From an uncultured Clostridia bacterium (lineage in GTDB: Bacteria > Bacillota > Clostridia > Oscillospirales > Acutalibacteraceae): a stretch of 46,464 nt of DNA. The stretch covers positions 1-46,464 of the forward strand of contig CANRNQ010000019.1 of the NCBI GenBank assembly GCA_947632045.1, in the 5' to 3' direction. Shown in pieces: positions 1-7,943 of the stretch. The notes beneath the pieces were generated by a model, which had not been told where the DNA came from, ran no database searches, and was given only the letters and a program-made list of their open reading frames with translations. Positions within the stretch are counted from its first letter, which is position 1. Each line of letters opens with the position of its first letter. A program made the translations under genes and the position numbers.

Positions 1-77
1 AGTAAGCTCCATTAAAACGGCGCATTGTGTTGTAAACTATGTCTCTTCACAATTTGTAAACCATGTTGCTCTTGACA

Positions 78-157
78 GAGCGCCAGCTCCCCCAAAAATC
101 ACTTAACATTAAACCAGCAGTCGTGGCGGCGCAAGTCGGCGCGGCTGCGGTCGGCGA
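78..157. repeat. Right half of the dispersed hairpin repeat family
   Basis: This holds the right-end hairpin of the repeat family seen elsewhere in the window. The invariant loop GCGCAAGT lies at 129-136, between a stem of about 11 bp (118-128 with 137-147, one mismatch), and is followed by the terminal GCGGTCGGCGA. A GAGCGCC...CTCCCCC segment precedes it, as in the full copies at 24061 and 25050. The left half is not visible. The rest of positions 1-239 holds no supported gene. Confidence 0.75.
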
Positions 158-209
158 GCATGAAAGCACAAATAAATATAAAAGCCATAAAAGGAATATA
201 AGGGTATTA

Positions 210-237
210 AAAAGGGAGCTTGCGCTTCCTTTTTTTG
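210..237. terminator. Bidirectional rho-independent terminator
   Basis: A hairpin AAAGGGAGC/GCTTCCTTT (one G-U pair) with a TTGC loop is flanked by A and T runs. It lies directly after the stop of the minus-strand lipoprotein gene that ends at 240, so it most likely terminates that transcript. Confidence 0.65.
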
Positions 238-239
238 TA

Positions 240-1406
240 TCACTTCTGCCCGCTTAGTCCGCCGACTATGCCGGCTATGTTATTTTCGCTGCCGTTGTAT
301 ATACCGAGCACGAGATTTCCCGAGTCGTGGTCAAAGCTAAATTCCTGATATATCGGCTCGTTGTTGCTCCTGTTTATCTTCCAAATCGTGTTTTTGTTGT
401 ACGGGTTTAAGCTGTCGGTCATAACTCCGTACTTGCCGCCGGTTTCGGGGTAAAAATATAAATCTATCACGACGGGCTCGCCATCATCGACAAGCCTTTG
501 GTATTTTATAAAAGTAGAGGAGTCCTTAACGGGACTGAACGTGTAATTTTTGTATTCCCCGTTTGATATGTCGTCCTCGGGAATGGTTTCGTCAAATTCA
601 AGAGCAAGTCTTGTCGAGTCCCAAACCACCTCGACGTCATCAAGCTCACGGTGCTCAAATCTTATATAGTTGTTTTCCGGAGAGTCAAGGTCGCCGCTGT
701 ATGTCGATGAAAACATATCGTAGACGCGATATGAAAATCCGCCGTCATCCGGAGCAACGTCAAGGTGCTTCTTGTCCCTGTAATTTATATATGTAAGGTT
801 CATATCGTTCTTGCCGGTGTTTTCCTCAAAAAGCCCTGAGGCATCAATGCTCGAAAAGTCTGCGTGAGAGTCGTAGTACTGAGCGATAACGTCGATAGAA
901 TAGCCGCCGTCGGCCATAACGTCGTCGAGAGATTTTGCCCCGTTTTCAAGATAGCCCTCGTAATCCCCGAGGTTAAGAGTGTCCGGCACGGACTTGGGGA
1001 TTATTCCGACGGATATGTTCTCCGGTGGGTCGCCTTTAAGCAGGTTTGACGCAAGCTCGGCTATCTCCTCCTTGATGGCGGGTACGTTGTAGTTGTCAAG
1101 ACATTTTTTCGAGTCCGTGTCAATGAGTATGTAAAAATCCCTGTCGTTCGTGTTGGCAGAGGCCCTGACATAGCTGCTCGCCTTGGGTATCTTAAGGGCG
1201 CTGTCCTTTGGCGTGTAGGTCAGGCACTTTAAATTTTTGATGGTGCCGCCCTTGTAGGTGGATTTTAAATATTCCTCGGCTATTGTTTTCGATACGCTCT
1301 CCTTCTCGTTTGCAATCTGCTTTTGCTCCGAGCTGAGGCAAGAGGTGAAAATAAGCGATATAAGCAGCGCGCCGGCGACGCAGGCGGAAATGAGTCTTCC
1401 TTTCAT
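240..1406 (-). CDS. Predicted lipoprotein of unknown function
   Basis: A protein of 388 residues. I chose the ATG at 1406 over the upstream one at 1424 because it leaves a clean signal peptide: MKGR, then a hydrophobic stretch, then the lipobox FTSC at about residue 22. It should therefore be exported and anchored to the outer face of the membrane. The mature part is acidic, rich in Asp, Tyr and Ser, and shows no motif I recognise. A promoter with a 17-bp spacer lies at 1511-1539 and a terminator at 210-237, so the gene is probably monocistronic. Its role is unknown. The neighbouring fructose operon is divergently transcribed and need not be related. Confidence 0.8.
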   Translation of the reverse strand: MKGRLISACVAGALLISLIFTSCLSSEQKQIANEKESVSKTIAEEYLKSTYKGGTIKNLKCLTYTPKDSALKIPKASSYVRASANTNDRDFYILIDTDSKKCLDNYNVPAIKEEIAELASNLLKGDPPENISVGIIPKSVPDTLNLGDYEGYLENGAKSLDDVMADGGYSIDVIAQYYDSHADFSSIDASGLFEENTGKNDMNLTYINYRDKKHLDVAPDDGGFSYRVYDMFSSTYSGDLDSPENNYIRFEHRELDDVEVVWDSTRLALEFDETIPEDDISNGEYKNYTFSPVKDSSTFIKYQRLVDDGEPVVIDLYFYPETGGKYGVMTDSLNPYNKNTIWKINRSNNEPIYQEFSFDHDSGNLVLGIYNGSENNIAGIVGGLSGQK

Positions 1407-1510
1407 AGAATGTATATCCTCCAAATAATATGATTCAAGCTTCGTTATTAATAGCAGTGCGTATCCTGCGGCGCAAAGAATTTAGCGCCGGAATATAGAG
1501 ATACATTATA

Positions 1511-1539
1511 ATTATATATCACAGCGAGTAAAATTTCAA
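1511..1539 (-). promoter_or_regulatory. Promoter of the lipoprotein gene
   Basis: Read on the minus strand, TTGAAA (1539-1534) is followed by a 17-base spacer and TATAAT (1516-1511). The match to a housekeeping promoter is good. It lies about 105 bases upstream of the chosen start. Confidence 0.6.
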
Positions 1540-1660
1540 TGGTAAATATTGAGTTTTAGAGAGGGCGGGGAAGGCTGTGTTTGCTACAATCAAAAATAAT
1601 CAAAATAATTCAAATATCAAGCAAAAACAAATTTAAAATCCGCTCAATCTACCTTAAAAT

Positions 1661-1680
1661 AAACGAAAATGAAAGAAAAT
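1661..1680 (+). promoter_or_regulatory. Possible DeoR-family operator (GAAA repeats)
   Basis: Directly repeated GAAA units occur about 35 bases upstream of the fru -35 box. Phased GAAA-type repeats are known operators for several DeoR-family sugar regulators, and the first gene of this operon is such a regulator. The assignment is by analogy only, because the surrounding region is generally A-rich. Confidence 0.3.
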
Positions 1681-1713
1681 TAAAATTATTTTGAAAATTA
1701 TGGAAAAAAATAG

Positions 1714-1742
1714 TTGACAATGACCGAATGTGGTGGTAATAT
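1714..1742 (+). promoter_or_regulatory. Promoter of the fructose operon
   Basis: TTGACA at 1714-1719, a 17-base spacer and TATAAT-like TAATAT at 1737-1742 form a near-consensus sigA promoter. The start codon is at 1772 with AAGGAGG at 1757-1763, so the 5' leader is short. A promoter this strong fits a system controlled mainly by repression. Confidence 0.8.
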
Positions 1743-1771
1743 TAAATCGAAAAGACAAGGAGGCGCCGATA

Positions 1772-2524
1772 ATGCTGTCGGAAGAAAGATATTCCATGAT
1801 AATAAATTTCCTGGAGGATAAAAAAGCCGTGACCGTCACCGAGCTTGCAAAATGGCTCGGCACCTCGGAGTCGACCGTAAGGCGCGACCTTAATGCCCTG
1901 CACGATATGGGCAAGCTTAACAAGGTCCATGGCGGAGCCACCGCTATCGATGAGAAGGTCAATGCAATAGAGGAGGACGTTCAGAGCAAGTCGCTTAAAA
2001 ATGTCGAGGAGAAAAAGCTCTTGGCGCGTTACGCCGCCACTCTTGTAAACGACGACGACGTGGTTTATGTCGACGCGGGAACGACCACCCTCATGTTTGT
2101 CGAGGCATTAAGCCCAAATACCAGAGCCTTGTTTGTCACAAACGGGATAGCCCACGCGAAGAAGCTCATACAAAAGGGACTCAAGGCGTATATAATAGGG
2201 GGGCAGATAAAGCTTTCCACCGAGGCGGTCATCGGGGCTGAGGCTATAAACAGCCTGCGCAAGTATAATTTTACCAAATGCTTCATGGGAACAAACGGAA
2301 TTTCTGTCGAGTCGGGGCTGACAACTCCGGATCTTGAGGAGGCTCTCGTGAAAAAGGAGGCTTGCAGTCACAGCTATATAACATATGTGCTTGCCGACCA
2401 CACTAAATTCAAAACCGTGTCGTCAATAACCTTTGCGCTGCTCAGCAGATGCTGTGTTATTACCGATAAATTGACAGATAATAAATTCAGAGATCATACA
2501 GTAATTAAGGAGGTGGAGCAATGA
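1772..2524 (+). CDS. fruR: DeoR-family transcriptional regulator of the fructose operon
   Basis: A 250-residue DeoR-family repressor. The N-terminal winged helix (about residues 1-58) includes the family pattern TSESTVRRDLNALHDMG. The C-terminal sugar-phosphate sensor domain contains the DAGTT motif at about residue 95. In such operons fructose 1-phosphate normally relieves repression (family knowledge). I use the ATG at 1772 because AAGGAGG sits 8 bases upstream; the ATG-like start 14 codons earlier lies inside the promoter. The stop overlaps the fruK start in ATGA, so the two are translationally coupled. It is likely autoregulated together with fruK and fruA. Confidence 0.9.
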   Translation: MLSEERYSMIINFLEDKKAVTVTELAKWLGTSESTVRRDLNALHDMGKLNKVHGGATAIDEKVNAIEEDVQSKSLKNVEEKKLLARYAATLVNDDDVVYVDAGTTTLMFVEALSPNTRALFVTNGIAHAKKLIQKGLKAYIIGGQIKLSTEAVIGAEAINSLRKYNFTKCFMGTNGISVESGLTTPDLEEALVKKEACSHSYITYVLADHTKFKTVSSITFALLSRCCVITDKLTDNKFRDHTVIKEVEQ

Positions 2525-3441
2525 TATATACGGTTACCTTCAACCCCGCGCTCGATTATGTCATTCATCTTGACAGCCTTGAAAAGGGCAGCATAAACCG
2601 TTCAAGCAGCGAAGAGATAGTAAACGGCGGCAAGGGCATAAACGTGTCGACTGTGCTCAAAAATCTCGGAGTGGAAAATATAGCCCTCGGCTTCTGCGCG
2701 GGATTTACCGGAGAGGCGATAGAGAAGGGCATAAATTTGGACGGTGTAAAAACCGATTTCGTTCACCTTAAAAGCGGCTTTTCGAGGATAAACGTGAAAA
2801 TCAGAGCGCAGGAGGAAACCGACATAAACGGGCAGGGGCCGGAGATAAGCGCGGAGGCTTTAGAAGAGCTTTATAAAAAGCTCGACGCTTTGTCGGAGGG
2901 GGACGTTCTTGTCCTTGCCGGAAGCATTCCGAAAACCCTGCCGAAGGATATATACGAGCTCATTCTCGGGCGACTGTGCGGCAGGGGTATAAAATTCGTC
3001 GTAGACGCAACCGGTGAGCTCATGATGAATGTTTTGAAGTATAAGCCCTTTTTGATAAAGCCGAATAACGACGAGCTCGGAGAGCTTTTCGGCAGAAAAA
3101 TCGAGAGCGACGAGGAAATAGCGGAGTACGCCGGAAAATTGCAGGAGCTTGGAGCCCAAAACGTTCTCGTGTCAAGAGGCGGCAAGGGCGCAATACTGGT
3201 GACCGAGGGCGGCGAGGTGTATAAAAGAGGCGTGCCAAGCTGCGGGAAGGTCAAAAATACGGTTGGAGCCGGCGATTCTATGGTCGCGGGATTTTTGTAC
3301 GGGTATTTAAAAACAGGCGATTATTCCTACGCGCTTAAAACGGGAACAGCCGCCGGCAGCGCTACCGCGTACACGATAGGTATAGCGACAAAAGAGGAAA
3401 TTGAATTTGTATTAAATGAGCTTGACGGTCAGGGCTCATAA
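2521..3441 (+). CDS. fruK: 1-phosphofructokinase
   Basis: A 306-residue PfkB/ribokinase-family kinase that phosphorylates fructose 1-phosphate to fructose 1,6-bisphosphate, feeding imported fructose into glycolysis in the cytoplasm. The PfkB N-terminal signature appears as VNGGKGINVS (about residues 36-45). The C-terminal signature NTVGAGDSMVAGF (about residues 241-253) includes the catalytic Asp. Length is normal for FruK/LacC enzymes. It sits between the regulator (ATGA overlap) and the PTS transporter (32-base gap), which separates FruK from tagatose-6-phosphate kinase. Confidence 0.93.
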   Translation: MIYTVTFNPALDYVIHLDSLEKGSINRSSSEEIVNGGKGINVSTVLKNLGVENIALGFCAGFTGEAIEKGINLDGVKTDFVHLKSGFSRINVKIRAQEETDINGQGPEISAEALEELYKKLDALSEGDVLVLAGSIPKTLPKDIYELILGRLCGRGIKFVVDATGELMMNVLKYKPFLIKPNNDELGELFGRKIESDEEIAEYAGKLQELGAQNVLVSRGGKGAILVTEGGEVYKRGVPSCGKVKNTVGAGDSMVAGFLYGYLKTGDYSYALKTGTAAGSATAYTIGIATKEEIEFVLNELDGQGS

Positions 3442-3473
3442 AATAAACGATTTTTATATTAGGAGGCAATATT

Positions 3474-5411
3474 ATGCGTATCACGGATCTGCTTAAAGAA
3501 AATGCTATACTGTTGAACGCGAGCTTTTCATCAAAACGCGAGGTCATCGACACGCTGGTCGATACCCACAAAAGGGTCGGTAATATCTCGGACGTGGAAA
3601 AATACCGCAAGGGAATACTCGACAGAGAGGCCGGGGGTACAACGGCGATAGGCGACGGCATAGCCATACCGCACGCCAAGAGCGATGCGGTGCTTAAACC
3701 GGGGCTTGCGGCGGCGACCGTACCGGCGGGAGTCGATTATGAGTCAATGGACGGCAAGCCGACGAACCTTGTGTTTATGATAGCCGCGCCGATGGACGGC
3801 GATTTGCACCTTGAGGTGCTTTCAAGATTGACTATACTGCTTATGGACGAGGAATTTCGTTCGCAGCTTCTCGGCGCAAAGTCGGCTAAGGAGTTTTTGT
3901 CCGTCATAGACAAAAAGGAGAGCGAAAAATTCGGCGACGCGCCAAAGCCCGCCGAGGAAAAAAAGACAGGCTTTAGAGTCTTGGCTGTGACCGCCTGCCC
4001 GACCGGAATAGCCCACACTTATATGGCGGCGGAGGCCCTTGAAAAGGCGGGCAAGGAGATGGGCATTCCGCTTAAGGCCGAAACAAACGGTTCGGGCGGA
4101 GCAAAGAATATTCTGACAAGGGAAGAGATAGAAAACTGCGACGGCATAATCGTCGCGGCGGATAAAACGGTTGAGATGGCGCGCTTTAACGGCAAGAGGG
4201 TGCTCAGCGTGCCGGTGGCTCAGGGTATACACAAGCCCAACGAGCTTATTCAGAGGATAGTCGACGGCGACGCTCCGGTTTACCACAGTGATAAGGCCGA
4301 TACCTCGGTTCACTCGGGCGAAAAGGAGAGCTTTGGGCGACAGCTTTACAAGCATTTGATGAACGGAGTTTCTCATATGCTGCCCTTCGTTGTAGCCGGA
4401 GGAATACTTATCGCCATCGCGTTTCTCATAGATACAATAATGGGCGCGCCTCAGGACGCGAACTTCGGCACCAATACGCCGGTAGCCGCTTGGTTCAAGA
4501 CGATAGGCGGCTATGCCTTCAACTTTATGATACCGATAATGGCGGGATATATAGCCATGTCGATAGCCGACAGACCGGGTCTGCTCGTCGGCTTTGTAGG
4601 CGGCTCGCTCGCTACTCTCGGCAGCACCTTTGCAATGCCGGGCGGAGATGTTCCGTCGGGCTTCCTCGGCGCTCTGCTCGCGGGTTTCATAGGCGGCTAT
4701 GTGATGCTAGGCATAGAAAAGCTCTGCGACAAGCTGCCAAATGCTCTTGAGGGCATTAAGCCCGTTCTCATCTATCCGATACTCGGACTGTGCTTTATCG
4801 GCGTATTCATGTGCGCGATAAATCCGATAATGGGCTGGATAAATTCCGCAATGAACAGCGGACTTGAGGCTCTCGGCAAGAACCCCGCCACTCTCATTCC
4901 GCTGTGCGCTCTGCTCGGCGGCATGATGGCCATTGACATGGGCGGCCCGTTCAACAAGGCGGCTTATGTATTCGGAACCGCAATGCTCGCTCAGGCGGCG
5001 GAAATGCCCGACCCGAACTCCTGCTATATGATAATGGCAGCCGTTATGATAGGCGGCATGGTTCCGCCGATAGCTATCGCCTTGGCGACGACCTTCTTCA
5101 AGAAAAAGTTTACCGAGGAAGAGAGAAAGAACGGCGTTGTAAACTATGTTATGGGTCTAAGCTTTGTCACCGAGGGCGCTATACCCTTTGCGGCGGCTGA
5201 TCCTGCGAGGGTTATCCCCTCGTGCGTTGTGGGCTCGGCAATAGCCGGCGCTCTGTCGGGACTGTTCGGCTGCACCCTCATGGCTCCTCACGGCGGAGTG
5301 TTCGTGTTCGCCGTTGTCGGCAACTGGCCGATGTATATTCTCTCTCTTGCGATCGGCTCTGTCGTGGGTATGCTCCTCATGGCTCTGCTTAAGAAAAATA
5401 AGACTAAATAA
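3474..5411 (+). CDS. fruA: PTS fructose transporter, fused EIIABC
   Basis: A 645-residue three-domain phosphotransferase permease that imports fructose and phosphorylates it to fructose 1-phosphate. The EIIA domain (about 1-150) has the phospho-acceptor His in IPHAKS. The EIIB domain (about 164-265) carries the phospho-Cys loop VTACPTGIAHTYMAAE. The EIIC membrane domain (about 290-640) contains many hydrophobic segments. A clear ribosome site (AGGAGG) precedes the ATG. It is the last gene of the fruR-fruK-fruA operon. The first clear terminator is 200 bases downstream, inside a repeat element. Confidence 0.95.
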   Translation: MRITDLLKENAILLNASFSSKREVIDTLVDTHKRVGNISDVEKYRKGILDREAGGTTAIGDGIAIPHAKSDAVLKPGLAAATVPAGVDYESMDGKPTNLVFMIAAPMDGDLHLEVLSRLTILLMDEEFRSQLLGAKSAKEFLSVIDKKESEKFGDAPKPAEEKKTGFRVLAVTACPTGIAHTYMAAEALEKAGKEMGIPLKAETNGSGGAKNILTREEIENCDGIIVAADKTVEMARFNGKRVLSVPVAQGIHKPNELIQRIVDGDAPVYHSDKADTSVHSGEKESFGRQLYKHLMNGVSHMLPFVVAGGILIAIAFLIDTIMGAPQDANFGTNTPVAAWFKTIGGYAFNFMIPIMAGYIAMSIADRPGLLVGFVGGSLATLGSTFAMPGGDVPSGFLGALLAGFIGGYVMLGIEKLCDKLPNALEGIKPVLIYPILGLCFIGVFMCAINPIMGWINSAMNSGLEALGKNPATLIPLCALLGGMMAIDMGGPFNKAAYVFGTAMLAQAAEMPDPNSCYMIMAAVMIGGMVPPIAIALATTFFKKKFTEEERKNGVVNYVMGLSFVTEGAIPFAAADPARVIPSCVVGSAIAGALSGLFGCTLMAPHGGVFVFAVVGNWPMYILSLAIGSVVGMLLMALLKKNKTK

Positions 5412-5560
5412 GGCTTGCAAATAAATTATAAACGAAGATATTTTAGCAGTAAAAAGGCCTTGGCTCCTTTTAAAAGGGAGCTGCGGGGCGAATATGGCGA
5501 TTGGGGCTGACGCTTTGAGCGGCAGCCTCAGCCTGTCGAAGGTTTTTGTTTTTCAAGACT

Positions 5561-5724
5561 TGGACCGCAGCTATGCCGCTTCGCGCCGGCGCTGCTGTTT
5601 AATATCTTTTCTGCCTGCAAGGGGCCTTGCCCCTTGCAGCTTTTTTTGCTCAAATAAAGTTGTATTTCTCGTTGCCCGTGGCTTTAAATGTCAGATTGCA
5701 TTTAAGGGGACTCGCGTCCCCTTA
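5561..5724 (+). repeat. Diverged copy of the dispersed repeat with embedded terminator
   Basis: The order GACCGCAGC, stem, C-G-rich loop, stem, GCTGCTGTTTAATAT matches the left end of the full repeat at 24061, although the loop here is CTTCGCGC. It is followed by an 11-bp perfect stem CTGCAAGGGGC/GCCCCTTGCAG (5615-5639) and a T7 run (5641-5647), a good rho-independent terminator for fruA. A further hairpin AAGGGGAC/GTCCCCTT follows at about 5702-5724. The remainder of the 450-base gap 5412-5861 holds no supported gene; the ORF at 5494-5796 reads through these repeats. Confidence 0.65.
5615..5647 (+). terminator. Rho-independent terminator downstream of fruA
   Basis: An 11-bp perfect stem with a CTT loop is followed by C and seven T residues. 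It lies inside the repeat copy at 5561-5724. Confidence 0.8.
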
Positions 5725-5861
5725 AAATCCCCTTTTTCGTTCAAGGCTATATTTTTTAAATTAGAGCCACTCCACGGGCGTAAGGACTTAATTTAAATAA
5801 AATTTTTCGGTAAAAGTCGGCGGAGGCGGCCTTGGCGAAAAGGCCTAAATAAACTATCACT

Positions 5862-7409
5862 TTAAGTCCTGTTATTTTTAACAATTTTTGGAGAAAAATA
5901 AGAGCGCGGGTCTATCTCGCCAAGCTTTACCGAGCCGGTGAGTATGAGAAATATCAGATACAGCGAAAGAGTCAGCAAAAGCAGAAGCACGGTGCAGGGC
6001 GCGTTTTGCAATATGGGAAGCGAGCGCTGTAAAAGCGAAAGCGCCGCGCAGGGCATAGCCGCCGACAAAAGCGGCTTTATCACCCAGCCTATGATTTTAA
6101 AATCGACGCAGGAAACCTTTATCAGCCGCAAAAGGCTAAGGCCGGTGTTGAATATTCCGCTTATGAAGTAGACCGCGATAAGCCCCTTTATGCCGAATAT
6201 AGGGAGGAGTATGCTTATCAGGGCAACGCGCAAAACCGAGTCGAGAGTGTTGTAGGTGAGGTAGTGAAGCTGTTCGTTGAGCCCCTTGAGCATACCGTCG
6301 ATTACAGCGTCGAGGTAAAACAGGGGGACTATGGGCGCGAGTATGCGGATATAAGAGCCGACCACGCTTTCGCTGAAAAGCATATCGCCTATTTCACCGG
6401 CAAAGAAAAAGAAAACCGCAGCCGCCGGAGCGGAGAATATAAAGGCAAAGCGCAGCACCCTTTCGGTCATACAGCGTATGGAGTTTTTTCTAAGCGTAGC
6501 TGCAGCGTCGGCAAGCTCGGGTATCATAAGCGTTGAAAACGACAGCAGAAACGCCGACGGAAAGGTGAGCAGAGGCAGAGCCATTCCGGCTATTATGCCG
6601 TATTTTGAAAGGGAGTCGCCCGCCGAGTGGCCATAGCCGACGAGCCCGCGGGGAATAAGCACGTTTTCGGCTGCCGAAAAGCCGGTACGGAGTGTCGAGG
6701 AGAGCGTTACGGGAAGCCCGATGGACAACGCCTTGCCAAAAAATCCGGAGCCGCACGAGTTGCCGACTTTTATTTTAATAGAGTCTTTTTTATATAGGAT
6801 ATATGTGTATATGAACGACAAAAGCTCAGCGCCCGACGCGCCTATCGCGACTGCACAGCAGGCGTATTCTATGCCCATAGGTGCGAGCGACTCGGAAAGC
6901 GCCGCGAATATTATAATTTCGGTTATTTGCTCAAGCAGCTGTTCGCTCGCTGTAATATAAGCCTTTCTACGCGCGAAGAAATAGCCCCGAAAGCAGGCCG
7001 ACAGTGCGAGAAACGGCAGCCCGAGCGCCATTACCCTGAGCGAGAGCGCCGCCCTTATATCCCCCAAAATAAATTCGCACAGCGGGTCGGAGAATATGTA
7101 AAGCAGCACGCAGGATACTCCGCTTAATGCGAGCGCGGAGTAAAGGCACAGGCTCGTGTAGCGCCTGCCCCTGCCGTTTTCGCCCCTTGCAAAGCATTCC
7201 GTGACAGTCCTTGTCGCTATGAGCGTTATGCCCGAGGTCGAAAAGGTCACGCAGAAAAAATAAAGCGAGCATATCAACTGGTAAAGACCTATGCCGTCCG
7301 CTCCTATTGTGTTTGACATATAGACCCGAAATCCCATTCCGAGAGTTCGCGTCAGCAGCGCCGAGCCCGTCATGGCAAATGCGTTTATCATAAATCTTCT
7401 TTTTTTCAC
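5862..7409 (-). CDS. SpoVB/MurJ-like polysaccharide flippase
   Basis: A 515-residue polytopic membrane protein of the MVF/MATE-like flippase superfamily with roughly 14 hydrophobic segments spread over the whole length. The N-terminus (KRRFMINAFAMTGSALLTRTLGMGFRVYMS) has the family pattern of SpoVB: an Arg-rich start, then a first helix ending in Gly-X-X-Arg. Members move lipid-linked cell-wall or spore-cortex precursors across the membrane (family knowledge). SpoVB is the usual Clostridia assignment, but no sporulation gene is adjacent, so a general wall-precursor flippase is equally possible. It is transcribed alone on the minus strand. Confidence 0.8.
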   Translation of the reverse strand: MKKRRFMINAFAMTGSALLTRTLGMGFRVYMSNTIGADGIGLYQLICSLYFFCVTFSTSGITLIATRTVTECFARGENGRGRRYTSLCLYSALALSGVSCVLLYIFSDPLCEFILGDIRAALSLRVMALGLPFLALSACFRGYFFARRKAYITASEQLLEQITEIIIFAALSESLAPMGIEYACCAVAIGASGAELLSFIYTYILYKKDSIKIKVGNSCGSGFFGKALSIGLPVTLSSTLRTGFSAAENVLIPRGLVGYGHSAGDSLSKYGIIAGMALPLLTFPSAFLLSFSTLMIPELADAAATLRKNSIRCMTERVLRFAFIFSAPAAAVFFFFAGEIGDMLFSESVVGSYIRILAPIVPLFYLDAVIDGMLKGLNEQLHYLTYNTLDSVLRVALISILLPIFGIKGLIAVYFISGIFNTGLSLLRLIKVSCVDFKIIGWVIKPLLSAAMPCAALSLLQRSLPILQNAPCTVLLLLLTLSLYLIFLILTGSVKLGEIDPRSYFSPKIVKNNRT

Positions 7410-7500
7410 AGCCGACTCCCCTTTGTCCTTTTTTTAATTGATATGCTCTGAGCCCATAAAATTTTACTTTTTATTTGGGCTTGCGGCTTAAGCCCGCTCC

Positions 7501-7640
7501 CGCCGACCGCAGTCAAACTGCCGAGCAGCTTGACTGCTGCTTTAAGTTTGGATTTAATACGGGGGAGCCGGCGCTCCTCAAAAATAACCTAACATTAAGC
7601 AGCGCCTTTACCGGCGCAAGTCGGTAAAGCTGCGGTCGGA
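7501..7640. repeat. Short copy of the dispersed repeat with both ends
   Basis: This 140-bp copy starts with CGCCGACCGCAG and ends with GCTGCGGTCGGA, so both terminal inverted repeats are present. The right hairpin has an 8-bp stem CTTTACCG/CGGTAAAG and the invariant loop GCGCAAGT (7614-7621). The left hairpin (GCAGTCAA/TTGACTGC) has a different, longer loop. Between them is GGGGGAGCCGGCGCTCC, matching the central palindrome of the longer copies. Much of the internal sequence of the ~335-bp form is missing. Confidence 0.75.
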
Positions 7641-7768
7641 TAGAGCTTCAAAAAAGATAAAATCTTTTCTGCGCGGCTCGGATTACACTTGAAAGCGAGA
7701 GCTTTATGTATTAGTATATTCTTATTGAGGCGAGTCGGGAGCACAGAGCTAAAAAACGCCCGACAACC

Positions 7769-7903
7769 GGCGGCGGCGACCGGCAAATTCCCGCCTGCGG
7801 CGGGAATTTGCGAAAACGCGGCGGAGAGGTTCTGCGGCAAAGGAAGAGAATTTTGCCCCACCGCGTTTTCAGGCGCGGCTGCGCCGCGCCGGTCGCCGCC
7901 GCC
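7769..7903. other. Highly structured multi-hairpin intergenic segment
   Basis: A 16-bp perfect inverted repeat (7769-7784 with 7888-7903) encloses three more: a 13-bp perfect stem with TGC loop (7783-7811), a 10-bp stem (7812-7821 with 7861-7870) holding an inner GGCAAA/TTTGCC hairpin, and an 8-bp GGCGCGGC/GCCGCGCC stem with TGC loop (7872-7890). The arms abut or overlap slightly. No coding gene is supported here and the ABC exporter starts 40 bases further on. It could be a structured leader, an ncRNA or a mobile palindromic element. Confidence 0.6.
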
Positions 7904-7943
7904 TGCTCGCGGGAAATAAAAAATTAAATCGAGGCTCAAAGCT

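Larger units (their letters stand above)
1407..1771. other. Divergent intergenic region, lipoprotein/fru operon
   Basis: 365 bases without a gene. It carries the promoter of the minus-strand lipoprotein (1511-1539), a GAAA-rich possible operator (1661-1680) and the fru promoter (1714-1742). A 102-codon minus-strand ORF across 1654-1962 overlaps the regulator gene and looks spurious. Confidence 0.6.

Noticed and set aside
63-257. 64-codon ORF at the window start
   Set aside because: It crosses a repeat hairpin and a terminator and shows no domain.
5494-5796. 100-codon plus-strand ORF after fruA
   Set aside because: It reads straight through a repeat copy and a strong terminator hairpin, with no ribosome site.
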